Origin: Zoogloea sp. LCSB751
Lineage (GTDB): Bacteria; Pseudomonadota; Gammaproteobacteria; Burkholderiales; Rhodocyclaceae
Direction of reading: 5' to 3'
Length of the DNA: 64,000 bases
Assembly: GCF_002028455.1 (NCBI RefSeq)
Contig: NZ_MWUM01000003.1
Location: forward strand, 124,001 to 188,000
Shown here: piece by piece, positions 23,341-31,062 of the stretch
How positions within the stretch are numbered: the first letter of the stretch is position 1
How the letters are laid out: every line of letters begins with the position of its first letter
Made by a program: the position numbers and the translations under genes
The notes under the pieces: generated by a model
The model's database searches: none
Seen by the model: only the letters and a program-made list of their open reading frames with translations
What the model was told of the DNA's origin: nothing

Positions 23341-23937
23341 CTAAGCCTCTGATTTTTCTGAATTCACACCCGAGGAAACAGGAATCTCTACAAGATCCAT
23401 GATCCTTTCGATTTCAGTCAGCGGAGGCAACTCGGTGAGACTTCTCAAACCGAGATCCTCCAGGAATTTTCTGGTCGTGGCGTACAAGCCGGGCCGCCCT
23501 GGCGTATCCCGGTAACCCACCACGTCCACCCACCCTCGGGATTCGAGGGTTTTCAATACACTGCTCGACACCACCACTCCGCGGATATCCTCGATATCGC
23601 CACGGGTTACTGGTTGCCGGTAGGCGATTATCGCCAAGGTTTCAAGCACCGCCCGGGAATACCTGGGCGGCCGCTCCTGCTTGAGCCGGTCGAGATACAC
23701 CTGGTATTCAAGGCGGGTCTGAAAGCGCCAGCCGCCGGCTGTCTGCACCAGTTCCACGCCCTTGCCCTGCCAGTCCTCCACCAGCTCGGCCAGCAGGCGA
23801 CGCACCAACTCGCCCCCGGGGTCCGGCTCGAACAGCTGCCTCAACTCGCTCACCCGCAAGGGCGAACTTGCCGCCAGCAGGGCTGTTTCGAGCACCAGCT
23901 TGAACTGCTCAGGCGTCTGCACGCTCACTATAGGCAC
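23341..23937 (-). CDS. scpB: Segregation and condensation protein B
   Basis: ScpB is the kite subunit of the SMC-ScpAB condensin and forms winged-helix dimers on ScpA. The 198-residue protein has the ScpB core: [13 protein letters not shown], then the second winged helix with [27 protein letters not shown] and [13 protein letters not shown]. It overlaps the end of scpA by 29 bases. The last 15 residues after DLV come from element DNA; the original tail (DLPKTEEPAV) lies at 7941. The catalytic-free core is untouched, so function is probably preserved. Confidence 0.96.
   Translation of the reverse strand: MPIVSVQTPEQFKLVLETALLAASSPLRVSELRQLFEPDPGGELVRRLLAELVEDWQGKGVELVQTAGGWRFQTRLEYQVYLDRLKQERPPRYSRAVLETLAIIAYRQPVTRGDIEDIRGVVVSSSVLKTLESRGWVDVVGYRDTPGRPGLYATTRKFLEDLGLRSLTELPPLTEIERIMDLVEIPVSSGVNSEKSEA
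23390..23408. repeat. Attachment site, scpB side (19-bp direct repeat)
   Basis: This is the second copy of acaagatccatgatccttt, identical to 7975-7993, located inside the 3' coding end of scpB. The bases outside the repeat differ between the two copies, so the recombination crossover lies within these 19 bases. Confidence 0.88.
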
Positions 23938-24781
23938 GCTTCACGTAAATCGGTGCAAAGGCCTCGTTCTGGGTCACCACCACCAGGCGCTCCTTCACCA
24001 GTTCAAGGGTGGCCAGAAAACTGACCACCAGCCCGGCAACGCCCAGCGTGGGATCGAACAGGGATTCAAATACTACGAATGCATCGTCCTGCAACTTTCG
24101 CAGGATCAAAGTCATGTGCTCACGCACCGACAGCTCTTCCCGCTGGATCGTATGGTGCCGCCGAAGACGGCTTTGCCGGGCAATTTTGAGCCAGGCCAGC
24201 TGCAGATCATGCAGACTCACCTCTGGCAGCCGCTCGATGACCTTCTCGGCCACAAACACGCCGACCCACTCGAAATCGCGCTCGACCCGCGGCACGGCGT
24301 CCAGCCGCGCCGCAGCCATCTTGATCTGCTCGTATTCGAGTAGCCGGCGCACCAACTCAGCCCGCGGGTCGACTTCCTCGGCTTCGTCAGCCCGCGGCGG
24401 CCGCGGCAACAACATCCGCGACTTGATCTCAAGCAGCGTAGCCGCCATCAGCAGATAATCCGCCGCCAGTTCCAGATTGTGCTGCCGCATCGCTTCCACG
24501 TATTCCAGATATTGCGCCGTGAGCGGCACCATCGGAATGTCGAGGACGTTGATGTTGGCCTTGCGGATCAGGTACAGCAGCAGATCGAGCGGCCCCTCGA
24601 ACGCTTCGAGAATGACCTCCAGCGCATCGGGCGGAATATATAGATCCTTGGGCACGGCAAAGATCGGCTGACCATACATCCGGCCTACCGCCCCATCCGG
24701 TGGCTCGGCGGCAGGCGCCAGATCCAGCGGCGAGGTCAGCTCCCCACCCACGCCGTTCACCTTAGCACGCGGGGGACCCAC
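23909..24781 (-). CDS. scpA: Segregation and condensation protein A
   Basis: ScpA is the kleisin bridging SMC heads. The 290-residue protein shows the kleisin signature [31 protein letters not shown], then [36 protein letters not shown], with a winged-helix C-terminus. The start is a GTG at 24781; a later ATG at codon 35 is possible, but betaproteobacterial relatives also carry a 30-40 residue extension. It overlaps scpB and lies about 40 bases after trpS. Confidence 0.95.
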   Translation of the reverse strand: MGPPRAKVNGVGGELTSPLDLAPAAEPPDGAVGRMYGQPIFAVPKDLYIPPDALEVILEAFEGPLDLLLYLIRKANINVLDIPMVPLTAQYLEYVEAMRQHNLELAADYLLMAATLLEIKSRMLLPRPPRADEAEEVDPRAELVRRLLEYEQIKMAAARLDAVPRVERDFEWVGVFVAEKVIERLPEVSLHDLQLAWLKIARQSRLRRHHTIQREELSVREHMTLILRKLQDDAFVVFESLFDPTLGVAGLVVSFLATLELVKERLVVVTQNEAFAPIYVKRAYSERADA

Positions 24782-24818
24782 GTCCCAAGCCGGGCCCCAC
24801 TCCGCATTCGCGCCACCA

Positions 24819-26021
24819 TCAGTTGTAGCTCAAGCCCATCGAGTCACGCACGTCACGCATGGTTTCCTGGGCCAGCTTGCGGGCCTTGTCGCAACCGTCG
24901 GCAACAATGCTGCGCACCAGCGAAGGATCGTCCAGATACGGCTGAGCACGCTCGCGCATCACGTCCTGCTCCTTCAGCACCGCATCGATGACCGGCTGCT
25001 TGCACTCGATGCAGCCGATGCCGGCGCTGGTGCACCCCTGGGTCACCCAGTTGCGGGTCGTCTCGTCGGAGTAGATCACGTGAAACTGCCACACCGGGCA
25101 CTTCTCCGGGTTGCCGGGATCGGTGCGACGCACACGGGCCGGATCGGTCTGCATGGTACGGATCTTCTTCGACACCAAATCGGCCTCTTCACGCAGGAAG
25201 ATCGTGTTGCCGTAGGACTTGGACATCTTCTGGCCATCCAGGCCGGGCATCCGCGACGCCTCGGTGAGCAGCGCATCCGGCTCGACAAGGATCACCTTGC
25301 CGCTACCCTCCAGGTAACCATACAGACGCTCCCGGTCGCCCAGCGACAGGTTCTGCGTTTCCTCCAGCAATGCCTTGCCGAGGGCAAGACCTTCCTCATC
25401 ACCATTCTGCTGGAAGCGGGTGCGGAATTCTTCATACAGCTTGGCGCGCTTGGAGCCCAGCTTCTTCACCGCCTCCTTGGCCTTCTCCTCGAAGCCAGGC
25501 TCACGGCCATACATATGATTGAAGCGACGGGCCAGCTCGCGCGTGAATTCCACGTGGGGCAGCTGGTCCTCGCCGACCGGCACCTTGTCGGCGCGGTAGA
25601 TCAGGATGTCGGCACTCATCAGCAGCGGATAGCCGAGGAAGCCGTAGGTGGACAGATCCTTGTGCACCAGCTTTTCCTGCTGGTCCTTGTAGGTCGGCAC
25701 CCGCTCCAGCCAGCCCAGCGGTGTCATCATCGACATCAGCAGATGCAGCTCGGCGTGCTCGGGCACGCGGGACTGGATGAAGATCGTCGCCTGGGACGGA
25801 TCGACGCCCGCCGCCAGCCAGTCGACAATCATGTCCCACACGCTGTTTTCGATGCCACGAGGATTATCGTAATCGGTGGTCAGCGCATGCCAGTCGGCCG
25901 CGAAGAACAGGCAGGGATACTCGGCCTGCAGCTTGACCCAGTTTTTCAGCACACCGTGGTAGTGGCCGAGGTGGAGCCGCCCGGTGGGGCGCATGCCGGA
26001 AAGGACGCGTTCAGCGAACAT
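24819..26021 (-). CDS. trpS: Tryptophanyl-tRNA synthetase
   Basis: This is a class I synthetase that charges tRNA-Trp. The 400-residue protein has the HIGH-equivalent HLGHYHG near residue 17 and KMSKS in DGQKMSKSYGN. It belongs to the longer (about 400-residue) group, with an insertion between the motifs (GREPGFEEKAKEAVKKLG), common in betaproteobacteria. It is 6 bases downstream of the site-2 protease gene and upstream of scpA, a common order in the class. Confidence 0.97.
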   Translation of the reverse strand: MFAERVLSGMRPTGRLHLGHYHGVLKNWVKLQAEYPCLFFAADWHALTTDYDNPRGIENSVWDMIVDWLAAGVDPSQATIFIQSRVPEHAELHLLMSMMTPLGWLERVPTYKDQQEKLVHKDLSTYGFLGYPLLMSADILIYRADKVPVGEDQLPHVEFTRELARRFNHMYGREPGFEEKAKEAVKKLGSKRAKLYEEFRTRFQQNGDEEGLALGKALLEETQNLSLGDRERLYGYLEGSGKVILVEPDALLTEASRMPGLDGQKMSKSYGNTIFLREEADLVSKKIRTMQTDPARVRRTDPGNPEKCPVWQFHVIYSDETTRNWVTQGCTSAGIGCIECKQPVIDAVLKEQDVMRERAQPYLDDPSLVRSIVADGCDKARKLAQETMRDVRDSMGLSYN

Positions 26022-26027
26022 GGGATA

Positions 26028-26687
26028 TCAGAGTCCAAAAACGATTGCGATAGCAAAACGGAACAAGGCCACCAGCGGTCCGAGAATGTCACCCAGGACA
26101 CCGGTGAACAGCAACAACAGCAGGATCGGAAAGCCGTAGGGCTCGATCTGCGCAAATTTGTAGGCCAGCCTCGCCGGCAGCAGGCTGACCATGATGCGGC
26201 CGCCATCAAGGGGCGGCAGCGGCACCAGGTTCAGGAACATCAGCACTGCATTGATCTGGATGCCGGCATCGGCCATCTTGGCCATCGGCAGTGCATAGAC
26301 ATTATCCGGGGCAGCGACCGCCAGCCGGAACAGCAGCGCCCACCCGAAGGCCATCACCAGGTTGGCCAACGGCCCCGCGGCCGCCACCCACAACATGTCT
26401 GCCTTTGGGTTGCGCAACCGCCCGAAATTGACCGGCACCGGCTTGGCCCAGCCAAACAGCATTGGCGAGCCGCCCGCCAGCGCACTCACCGCGACGATCA
26501 GACCAGGCACCAGCACCGTGCCCACCGGATCGATGTGACGCAGCGGATTGAGACTGATCCGCCCGGCCAGCTCCGCCGTCGTGTCGCCGAAATGACGCGC
26601 CACATAGCCGTGGGCCGCCTCATGCAACGTGATGGCAAAGAGAACGGGCAAGGCCCAGATGGTCAGGGTGGTGATCAGTTCTTGCAT
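26028..26687 (-). CDS. Site-2 protease family membrane protein (M50)
   Basis: The 219-residue protein has the zinc motif HEAAH (TLHEAAHGYVARHFG) and the second motif PLPPLDGGRI, with four to six hydrophobic helices. It is the short M50B type without a PDZ domain, like Bacillus YwhC, not the RseP type. Substrates are unknown for most members. It sits in a conserved run with trpS and the YciO-type gene. Confidence 0.9.
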   Translation of the reverse strand: MQELITTLTIWALPVLFAITLHEAAHGYVARHFGDTTAELAGRISLNPLRHIDPVGTVLVPGLIVAVSALAGGSPMLFGWAKPVPVNFGRLRNPKADMLWVAAAGPLANLVMAFGWALLFRLAVAAPDNVYALPMAKMADAGIQINAVLMFLNLVPLPPLDGGRIMVSLLPARLAYKFAQIEPYGFPILLLLLFTGVLGDILGPLVALFRFAIAIVFGL

Positions 26688-26784
26688 AGCGTACGCCGCC
26701 GACGGCCGGCGATTCTAACAGAGCCGCAAGCCGTCACCCGCGTCGCGCATGCAGCAACGCAGGAAAGCAGGCCTTGCACGCGAT

Positions 26785-27408
26785 TCACAGTCCGAAGGGC
26801 TCGAGACTGCCTCGCCCCTCGCGTACCAGCTCGGGCACGCCACTGGTGAGGTCGATGACCGTCGTCGCCTCGCCGCGACAGGCGCCCGCCTCGATCACCA
26901 GGTCCACATCCTTTTCGAGACGGTCACGGATTTCCTCGGCGTCGGTCAGCGGATGCTCCTCGTCCGGCAGCAGGAGGGTCGAACTCAACATCGGCTCGCC
27001 CAGTTCGGCAAGCAGCGCCGACACCACCGGATGATCCGGAATGCGGATGCCGATGGTCTTGCGCTTCGGATGAAGGACGCGTCGCGGCAGCTCCTTGGTC
27101 CCTTCGAGGATGAAGGTATAGGGCCCCGGCGTGGTGGCCTTCAGCAGGCGGTACTGGGTATTGTCCACGCGCGCATAAGTGGCGATTTCCGACAGATCGC
27201 GGCACAGCAGCGTGAACTGATGGCGCTCGTCCACATCGCGGATACGCCGGATGCGCGCCAGCAACGGGCTGTCGCCAGTACGTCCACCAAGGGCGTAGGC
27301 CGAATCGGTAGGAAAGGCGATGAGGCCGCCATCCCGCATGATCTGCGCGGCCTGCTTGATCAGCCGCGGCTGGGGTTGTTCAGGATGAACGGAAAAAAAC
27401 TGGGCCAT
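26785..27408 (-). CDS. L-threonylcarbamoyladenylate synthase family protein (YciO-type)
   Basis: The 207-residue protein belongs to the Sua5/YrdC/YciO family. It has the N-terminal pattern GGLIAFPTDSAYALGG, then PGPYTFILEGTKELPRR and KTIGIRIPDHPV. The family makes threonylcarbamoyl-AMP for t6A in tRNA. YciO paralogues are close in sequence but not always able to replace YrdC, so I assign only the family. It lies 23 bases after the PHP gene. Confidence 0.88.
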   Translation of the reverse strand: MAQFFSVHPEQPQPRLIKQAAQIMRDGGLIAFPTDSAYALGGRTGDSPLLARIRRIRDVDERHQFTLLCRDLSEIATYARVDNTQYRLLKATTPGPYTFILEGTKELPRRVLHPKRKTIGIRIPDHPVVSALLAELGEPMLSSTLLLPDEEHPLTDAEEIRDRLEKDVDLVIEAGACRGEATTVIDLTSGVPELVREGRGSLEPFGL

Positions 27409-27431
27409 GATTCAGACAAGGACAATGAAAT

Positions 27432-28271
27432 TTACACCAGGCGCGTCCACACCGGTGTGAGGTCGGAAGGTAGCGGCGGCGCCCGCCCCAAGTCGATGGG
27501 GCTGTCTTCCGGACCGTGGAAATCCGAGGCCCGCGACGCCAGCAGGCCAAATTTTCGAGCCAGGCGGGCGAAAGCCAACACCTGCCCACCATCGTGGGCA
27601 CCACAGGATACTTCGACAGCATCGCCCCCCTGATCCCGGAAGGTCTCCAGCAGGATATCCATCTCGGCGTGACTCAGGCGATAACGCCCCGGATGGGCAA
27701 TCACCGCCAATCCACCAGCGCCCTTGATCCAGCCGACGGCATCTTCCAGAGTCGCCCATATATGTTCCACATACCCCGGCTTCCCGCGGGCCAGATAATG
27801 CAGGAAGACATCGTGGACATTCTTGGCGCAGCCCTTCTCGACCAGAAAGCGGGCGAAATGGGCACGACTCACCAGGGCCGGATTGCCGGCATAAGCCAGC
27901 GCACCTTCCAGCGCCCCGGCAATGCCGATCCGCTCCAGCTCGGCGGCGATGCGCGCGGCCCGGCCATCCCGACCACCGCGTACCTGGGCCAGCCCGGCGA
28001 CGAGGGCCGGATTGCCCGGATCGATACCCAGCCCGACCATATGCACCGTCTGATCCAGCCACGACACCGAGATCTCGACCCCGGGCACGAAACGCAAACC
28101 GACCTTAGCGGCCTCGGCCGTCGCCTCGGCAAGGCCAAGCAACTCATCGTGATCCGTCAGCGCCAGCAGATCCACGCCATTGGCCTTGGCGCGACAGACA
28201 ACCTCCGCCGGCGCCAACGTTCCATCGGAGGCCGTGGAGTGACAGTGCAGATCGGCGTTCAAAGCATTCAT
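27432..28271 (-). CDS. PHP-domain phosphoesterase (RNase AM / TrpH type)
   Basis: The 279-residue protein begins with the metal-binding NADLHCHSTASDGTL and has LLALTDHDEL, AHPGRYRL and DFHGPEDS, all expected PHP metal ligands. E. coli YciV of this family is a 5'-3' exonuclease that trims rRNA 5' ends and a nucleoside 3',5'-bisphosphate phosphatase. Its start overlaps the hydrolase stop by 4 bases. The neighbour YciO-type gene is also adjacent in E. coli, which supports the assignment. Confidence 0.88.
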   Translation of the reverse strand: MNALNADLHCHSTASDGTLAPAEVVCRAKANGVDLLALTDHDELLGLAEATAEAAKVGLRFVPGVEISVSWLDQTVHMVGLGIDPGNPALVAGLAQVRGGRDGRAARIAAELERIGIAGALEGALAYAGNPALVSRAHFARFLVEKGCAKNVHDVFLHYLARGKPGYVEHIWATLEDAVGWIKGAGGLAVIAHPGRYRLSHAEMDILLETFRDQGGDAVEVSCGAHDGGQVLAFARLARKFGLLASRASDFHGPEDSPIDLGRAPPLPSDLTPVWTRLV

Positions 28272-29146
28272 GGCGTATTCGACAACAAAAAGGTCTCGAT
28301 GATCCGCGCGACGAGTTCCGGCCGATCATGGTGCAGGTTATGGCCAGAGTCCGGAACCTCGACCTCCTGAAAGCGGCGGAAACAGGCCTTGCCTTCCGCA
28401 TGCGCTTCATCACTGACGCCGAGCCGCCGACGCAGCGCGGGGTCGGCCGGCTCGATCCACAAGGTACTCGCAGTTACCCTGCGCCAGCAAGCGAGGGCCT
28501 CTGCCCGCCGATAAGGAACCGGATTTATCCGACGATGGGCAGGATCGCCAGCCATCCGGATGCCATCCTCGCCATCGGGCTCGCCAAGATGCTCGGCCAG
28601 GAACAAGGCCTTGTCCGGCGTCAGCCGTGGATTGTCCGCCTGCAGCCTGGCAGCGAGTACGTGCCGGTCCGGATAGCCGCGAAAAGCGGAGTCGGACTCA
28701 AGCTGCAGCAACCATTTTTCCAATCTGCCCGGCGCGCCGTCGGGCAGATTGTCCGCCAGGCCGAAAGCATCAAGTGCAATGAGCGTGGCGACCCGGTTCG
28801 GCCTGACCCCAGCATACTGGCAGGCGACATTGCCACCCAGGCTATGGCCGATGAGGGTCACAGGCTGATCCGGCACCACGACACGCAGAATCGCATCCAG
28901 GTCGGCCAGATAGTCCGGATACCAGTAGGCGTCGCAGCCAGCCCATTCCGTCTGGCCGAAACCGCGCCAGTCAGGCGCAATCACATGCCATTCGGCTTTC
29001 AGGGCATCGACGACGAACTGGAAGGAGGCCGACACATCCATCCAGCCATGCAGCATGACGAGCTTCGGGGCGCCGTCGCGCCCCCACTCACGCAGGTGGT
29101 AGCGCAGGCCACGAATGCCGACGAAACGGCTTCTGGAAGGGATCAT
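28268..29146 (-). CDS. Alpha/beta-hydrolase fold protein
   Basis: The roughly 292-residue protein has the fold's oxyanion region [14 protein letters not shown], the nucleophile elbow LIGHSLGGN and a C-terminal catalytic His in [10 protein letters not shown]. The substrate cannot be read from sequence. I chose the ATG at 29146 over a TTG two codons upstream. It is the first gene of the minus-strand run toward scpB and diverges from the glycine riboswitch. Confidence 0.85.
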   Translation of the reverse strand: MIPSRSRFVGIRGLRYHLREWGRDGAPKLVMLHGWMDVSASFQFVVDALKAEWHVIAPDWRGFGQTEWAGCDAYWYPDYLADLDAILRVVVPDQPVTLIGHSLGGNVACQYAGVRPNRVATLIALDAFGLADNLPDGAPGRLEKWLLQLESDSAFRGYPDRHVLAARLQADNPRLTPDKALFLAEHLGEPDGEDGIRMAGDPAHRRINPVPYRRAEALACWRRVTASTLWIEPADPALRRRLGVSDEAHAEGKACFRRFQEVEVPDSGHNLHHDRPELVARIIETFLLSNTP

Positions 29147-29167
29147 CCGCAATAGTGTATCAGACCC

Positions 29168-29196
29168 TTGTCGCGCCTCGCCCTCGATGGTAAGGT
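29168..29196 (+). promoter_or_regulatory. Predicted promoter of the gcv operon
   Basis: TTGTCG (29168-29173), a 17-bp spacer and TAAGGT (29191-29196) place the transcription start just before the first glycine aptamer. Confidence 0.5.
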
Positions 29197-29208
29197 GCGC
29201 GCCGTCGT

Positions 29209-29400
29209 GTGGGAGAGCGTTCGCCGGCCTGATGCCGCGAACCGCCGAAGGCGCAACCCCCGGAACCGCTCAGGCAAAAGGACCGCCGACGAATCAAGAA
29301 TCTGGAGAGCGATGCCCCCTGCCCACCGCGCAGGCCGCATCCACCGAAGGGGCACGCAGAAGGTCGAGACCGCTGCAATCTCTCAGGTACAAAGGACAGA
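29209..29400 (+). ncRNA. Tandem glycine riboswitch
   Basis: Two glycine aptamers are recognisable from their conserved parts. The first (about 29209-29285) has GGGAGAGCG, GCCGAAGGCGCAA and CTCAGGCAAAAGGACC. The second (about 29301-29400) has TGGAGAGCGA, CACCGAAGGGGCA and CTCAGGTACAAAGGACAG. A linker of about 15 bases joins them. They lie directly upstream of gcvT. Glycine binding is known to switch on gcv expression in such arrangements. Confidence 0.95.
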
Positions 29401-29401
29401 T

Positions 29402-29443
29402 GGGGCCGAAGCGAATTCACGTCGCATCGGCCCCTTTGCTTTT
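29402..29443 (+). terminator. Expression-platform terminator of the glycine riboswitch
   Basis: GGGGCCGA (29402-29409) pairs with TCGGCCCC (29427-29434), with a 4-bp inner stem (GCGA/TCGC), and is followed by TTTGCTTTTCT. It directly follows aptamer 2 and ends about 30 bases before the gcvT ATG, so control is by transcription termination. Confidence 0.85.
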
Positions 29444-29474
29444 CTACACTGGAACGATTGTCACGGAGAGCCCC

Positions 29475-30557
29475 ATGGCCCAACAAACCCCGCTTCACGC
29501 CTCCCATATTGCCGCCGGCGCCCGCATGGTCGATTTCGCCGGCTGGGACATGCCAGTCAACTACGGCTCGCAGATCGAGGAACACCATGCGGTGCGTCGC
29601 GACGCCGGCATGTTCGACGTTTCCCACATGCTCGCCCTCGACCTAGAAGGCGCTGACGCCAAGGCGTTCCTGCGCGGCCTGATCGCCAACGATGTGGCCA
29701 AGCTCACCGAATCCGGCAAGGCCCTGTACTCGTGCATGCTCAACGAACAGGGCGGCGTCATCGACGACCTGATCGTCTATTTCCTGTCCGACACAAGCTA
29801 CCGCATCGTCGTCAATGCCGGCACAGCCGACAAGGACGTAGCCTGGATGCAGCAGCGCCTCGCCGCCACCGGCACACAGGCCAAGCTCTGCGTGCGCCGC
29901 GACCTGGCGATGATTGCCGTGCAAGGCCCCAACGCCCGCGCCAAGACCTGGGCCGCCCTTCCCGGCGCCGAGGCTGCATCCGCTGGCCTCAAGGTGTTCC
30001 AGGCCGCAGCTTTCGGCGACATCTTCATCGCCCGCACCGGCTACACCGGCGAGCACGGTTTTGAGCTGACCCTGCCGGTCGCCAAGGCCGCCGCCACCTG
30101 GGACGCCCTCGCCGCCGCGGGCGTCAAGCCCTGTGGCCTCGGCGCCCGCGACACCCTGCGCCTGGAAGCCGGCATGGCCCTCTACGGCAACGACATGGAC
30201 GAGTCGGTTTCCCCGCTGGATGCCGGCCTGGCCTGGACGGTGGACTTGAAAGACGAAAGCCGCGACTTTGTCGGCAGGGCCGCCCTCGTCGCCAAAAGCG
30301 CCAGCAAGCAGACCTTGGGCCTGATCCTCGAAGACAAGGGCGTGCTGCGCTCGCACCAGAAGGTGATCGCCGCCCAGGGCGAGGGCGAAACCACCAGCGG
30401 CACTTTCTCGCCGACACTGGAAAAATCCATCGCGCTGGCCCGCCTGCCGCTCGGCGTAGCAGCCGGCGACGCGGTCGAAGTGGAAATCCGCGGCAAGCGC
30501 CTCAAGGCCCGTGTGGTAAAAGCCCCCTTTGCCCGCAACGGCAAAGCACTGGCCTGA
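29475..30557 (+). CDS. gcvT: Glycine cleavage system T protein (aminomethyltransferase)
   Basis: GcvT transfers the methylene group from aminomethyl-lipoyl-GcvH to tetrahydrofolate and releases ammonia. The 360-residue protein begins with [22 protein letters not shown], has [12 protein letters not shown] and FDVSHM, and the folate-site [14 protein letters not shown] lies 5 bases before the ATG at 29475; the frame is open upstream through the riboswitch, but that part is RNA, not protein. First gene of gcvT-gcvH-gcvP. Confidence 0.97.
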   Translation: MAQQTPLHASHIAAGARMVDFAGWDMPVNYGSQIEEHHAVRRDAGMFDVSHMLALDLEGADAKAFLRGLIANDVAKLTESGKALYSCMLNEQGGVIDDLIVYFLSDTSYRIVVNAGTADKDVAWMQQRLAATGTQAKLCVRRDLAMIAVQGPNARAKTWAALPGAEAASAGLKVFQAAAFGDIFIARTGYTGEHGFELTLPVAKAAATWDALAAAGVKPCGLGARDTLRLEAGMALYGNDMDESVSPLDAGLAWTVDLKDESRDFVGRAALVAKSASKQTLGLILEDKGVLRSHQKVIAAQGEGETTSGTFSPTLEKSIALARLPLGVAAGDAVEVEIRGKRLKARVVKAPFARNGKALA

Positions 30558-30611
30558 CGCCCGGCCGACTTCGTTCCCTATTCCCTTTATCGACTTGAAC
30601 AAGGACATACC

Positions 30612-30989
30612 ATGAGCACTCCCGCGAACCTGCGCTACACCGCCTCCCACGAATGGGTCCGCGTCGAAGCGGACGGCACGCTGACAATCGGCATCACCGA
30701 CCACGCCCAGGAAGCCCTCGGCGATGTGGTCTTTCTCGAATTGCCGGAAGCCGGCCGCGTCGTCGCCCAAGAAGAGGCCATCGCCGTGATCGAGTCCGTC
30801 AAGGCCGCCTCCGACATCTACGCGCCGGTCGCCGGCGAGATTCTCGAAGCCAACCAGGCCGCCGTGGATGCCCCGGAGGCTGTCAATGCCGACGCCTACG
30901 CCGCCTGGCTGTTCAAGATCAAGCCGGCCAACGCCGCCGACGTGGATGGCCTGCTCGACGCCGCCGGCTACGAAGCCTCCATCGGCTGA
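30612..30989 (+). CDS. gcvH: Glycine cleavage system H protein
   Basis: The 125-residue lipoyl carrier shuttles the aminomethyl group between GcvP, GcvT and GcvL. It has YTASHEWV at the start and the lipoylation site [13 protein letters not shown], with the modified Lys in SVKA. The length is typical. It sits between gcvT (54 bases) and gcvP (73 bases) in the riboswitch-controlled operon. Confidence 0.98.
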   Translation: MSTPANLRYTASHEWVRVEADGTLTIGITDHAQEALGDVVFLELPEAGRVVAQEEAIAVIESVKAASDIYAPVAGEILEANQAAVDAPEAVNADAYAAWLFKIKPANAADVDGLLDAAGYEASIG

Positions 30990-31062
30990 TCACCCCTTCG
31001 CGGGCGCGCCCGGTCGGCGCGCCCCACCCTGCTGTTGCTGTAACCCAACCCGAGTTTCTCCC

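Larger units (their letters stand above)
7975..23408. mobile_element. Integrated P2-related satellite or reduced prophage in scpB
   Basis: The element is bounded by 19-bp direct repeats at 7975-7993 and 23390-23408 and is about 15.4 kb long. It carries a tyrosine integrase, a toxin-antitoxin pair, a GpA-type replication initiator, a P2-like capsid protein, Ogr, GpE, tape measure and GpE'-like genes, a C4-like RNA leader and a large serine recombinase. All named genes read on the plus strand, against scpB and rluB. No terminase, portal, tail tube, baseplate or lysis genes are recognisable. The frames appear intact, which fits a selected element rather than random decay, but a deleted prophage cannot be excluded. 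Confidence 0.88.

Noticed and set aside
7975..23408. tRNA gene as the integration target
   Set aside because: Neither end overlaps a tRNA-like cloverleaf; the repeat is in scpB coding sequence.
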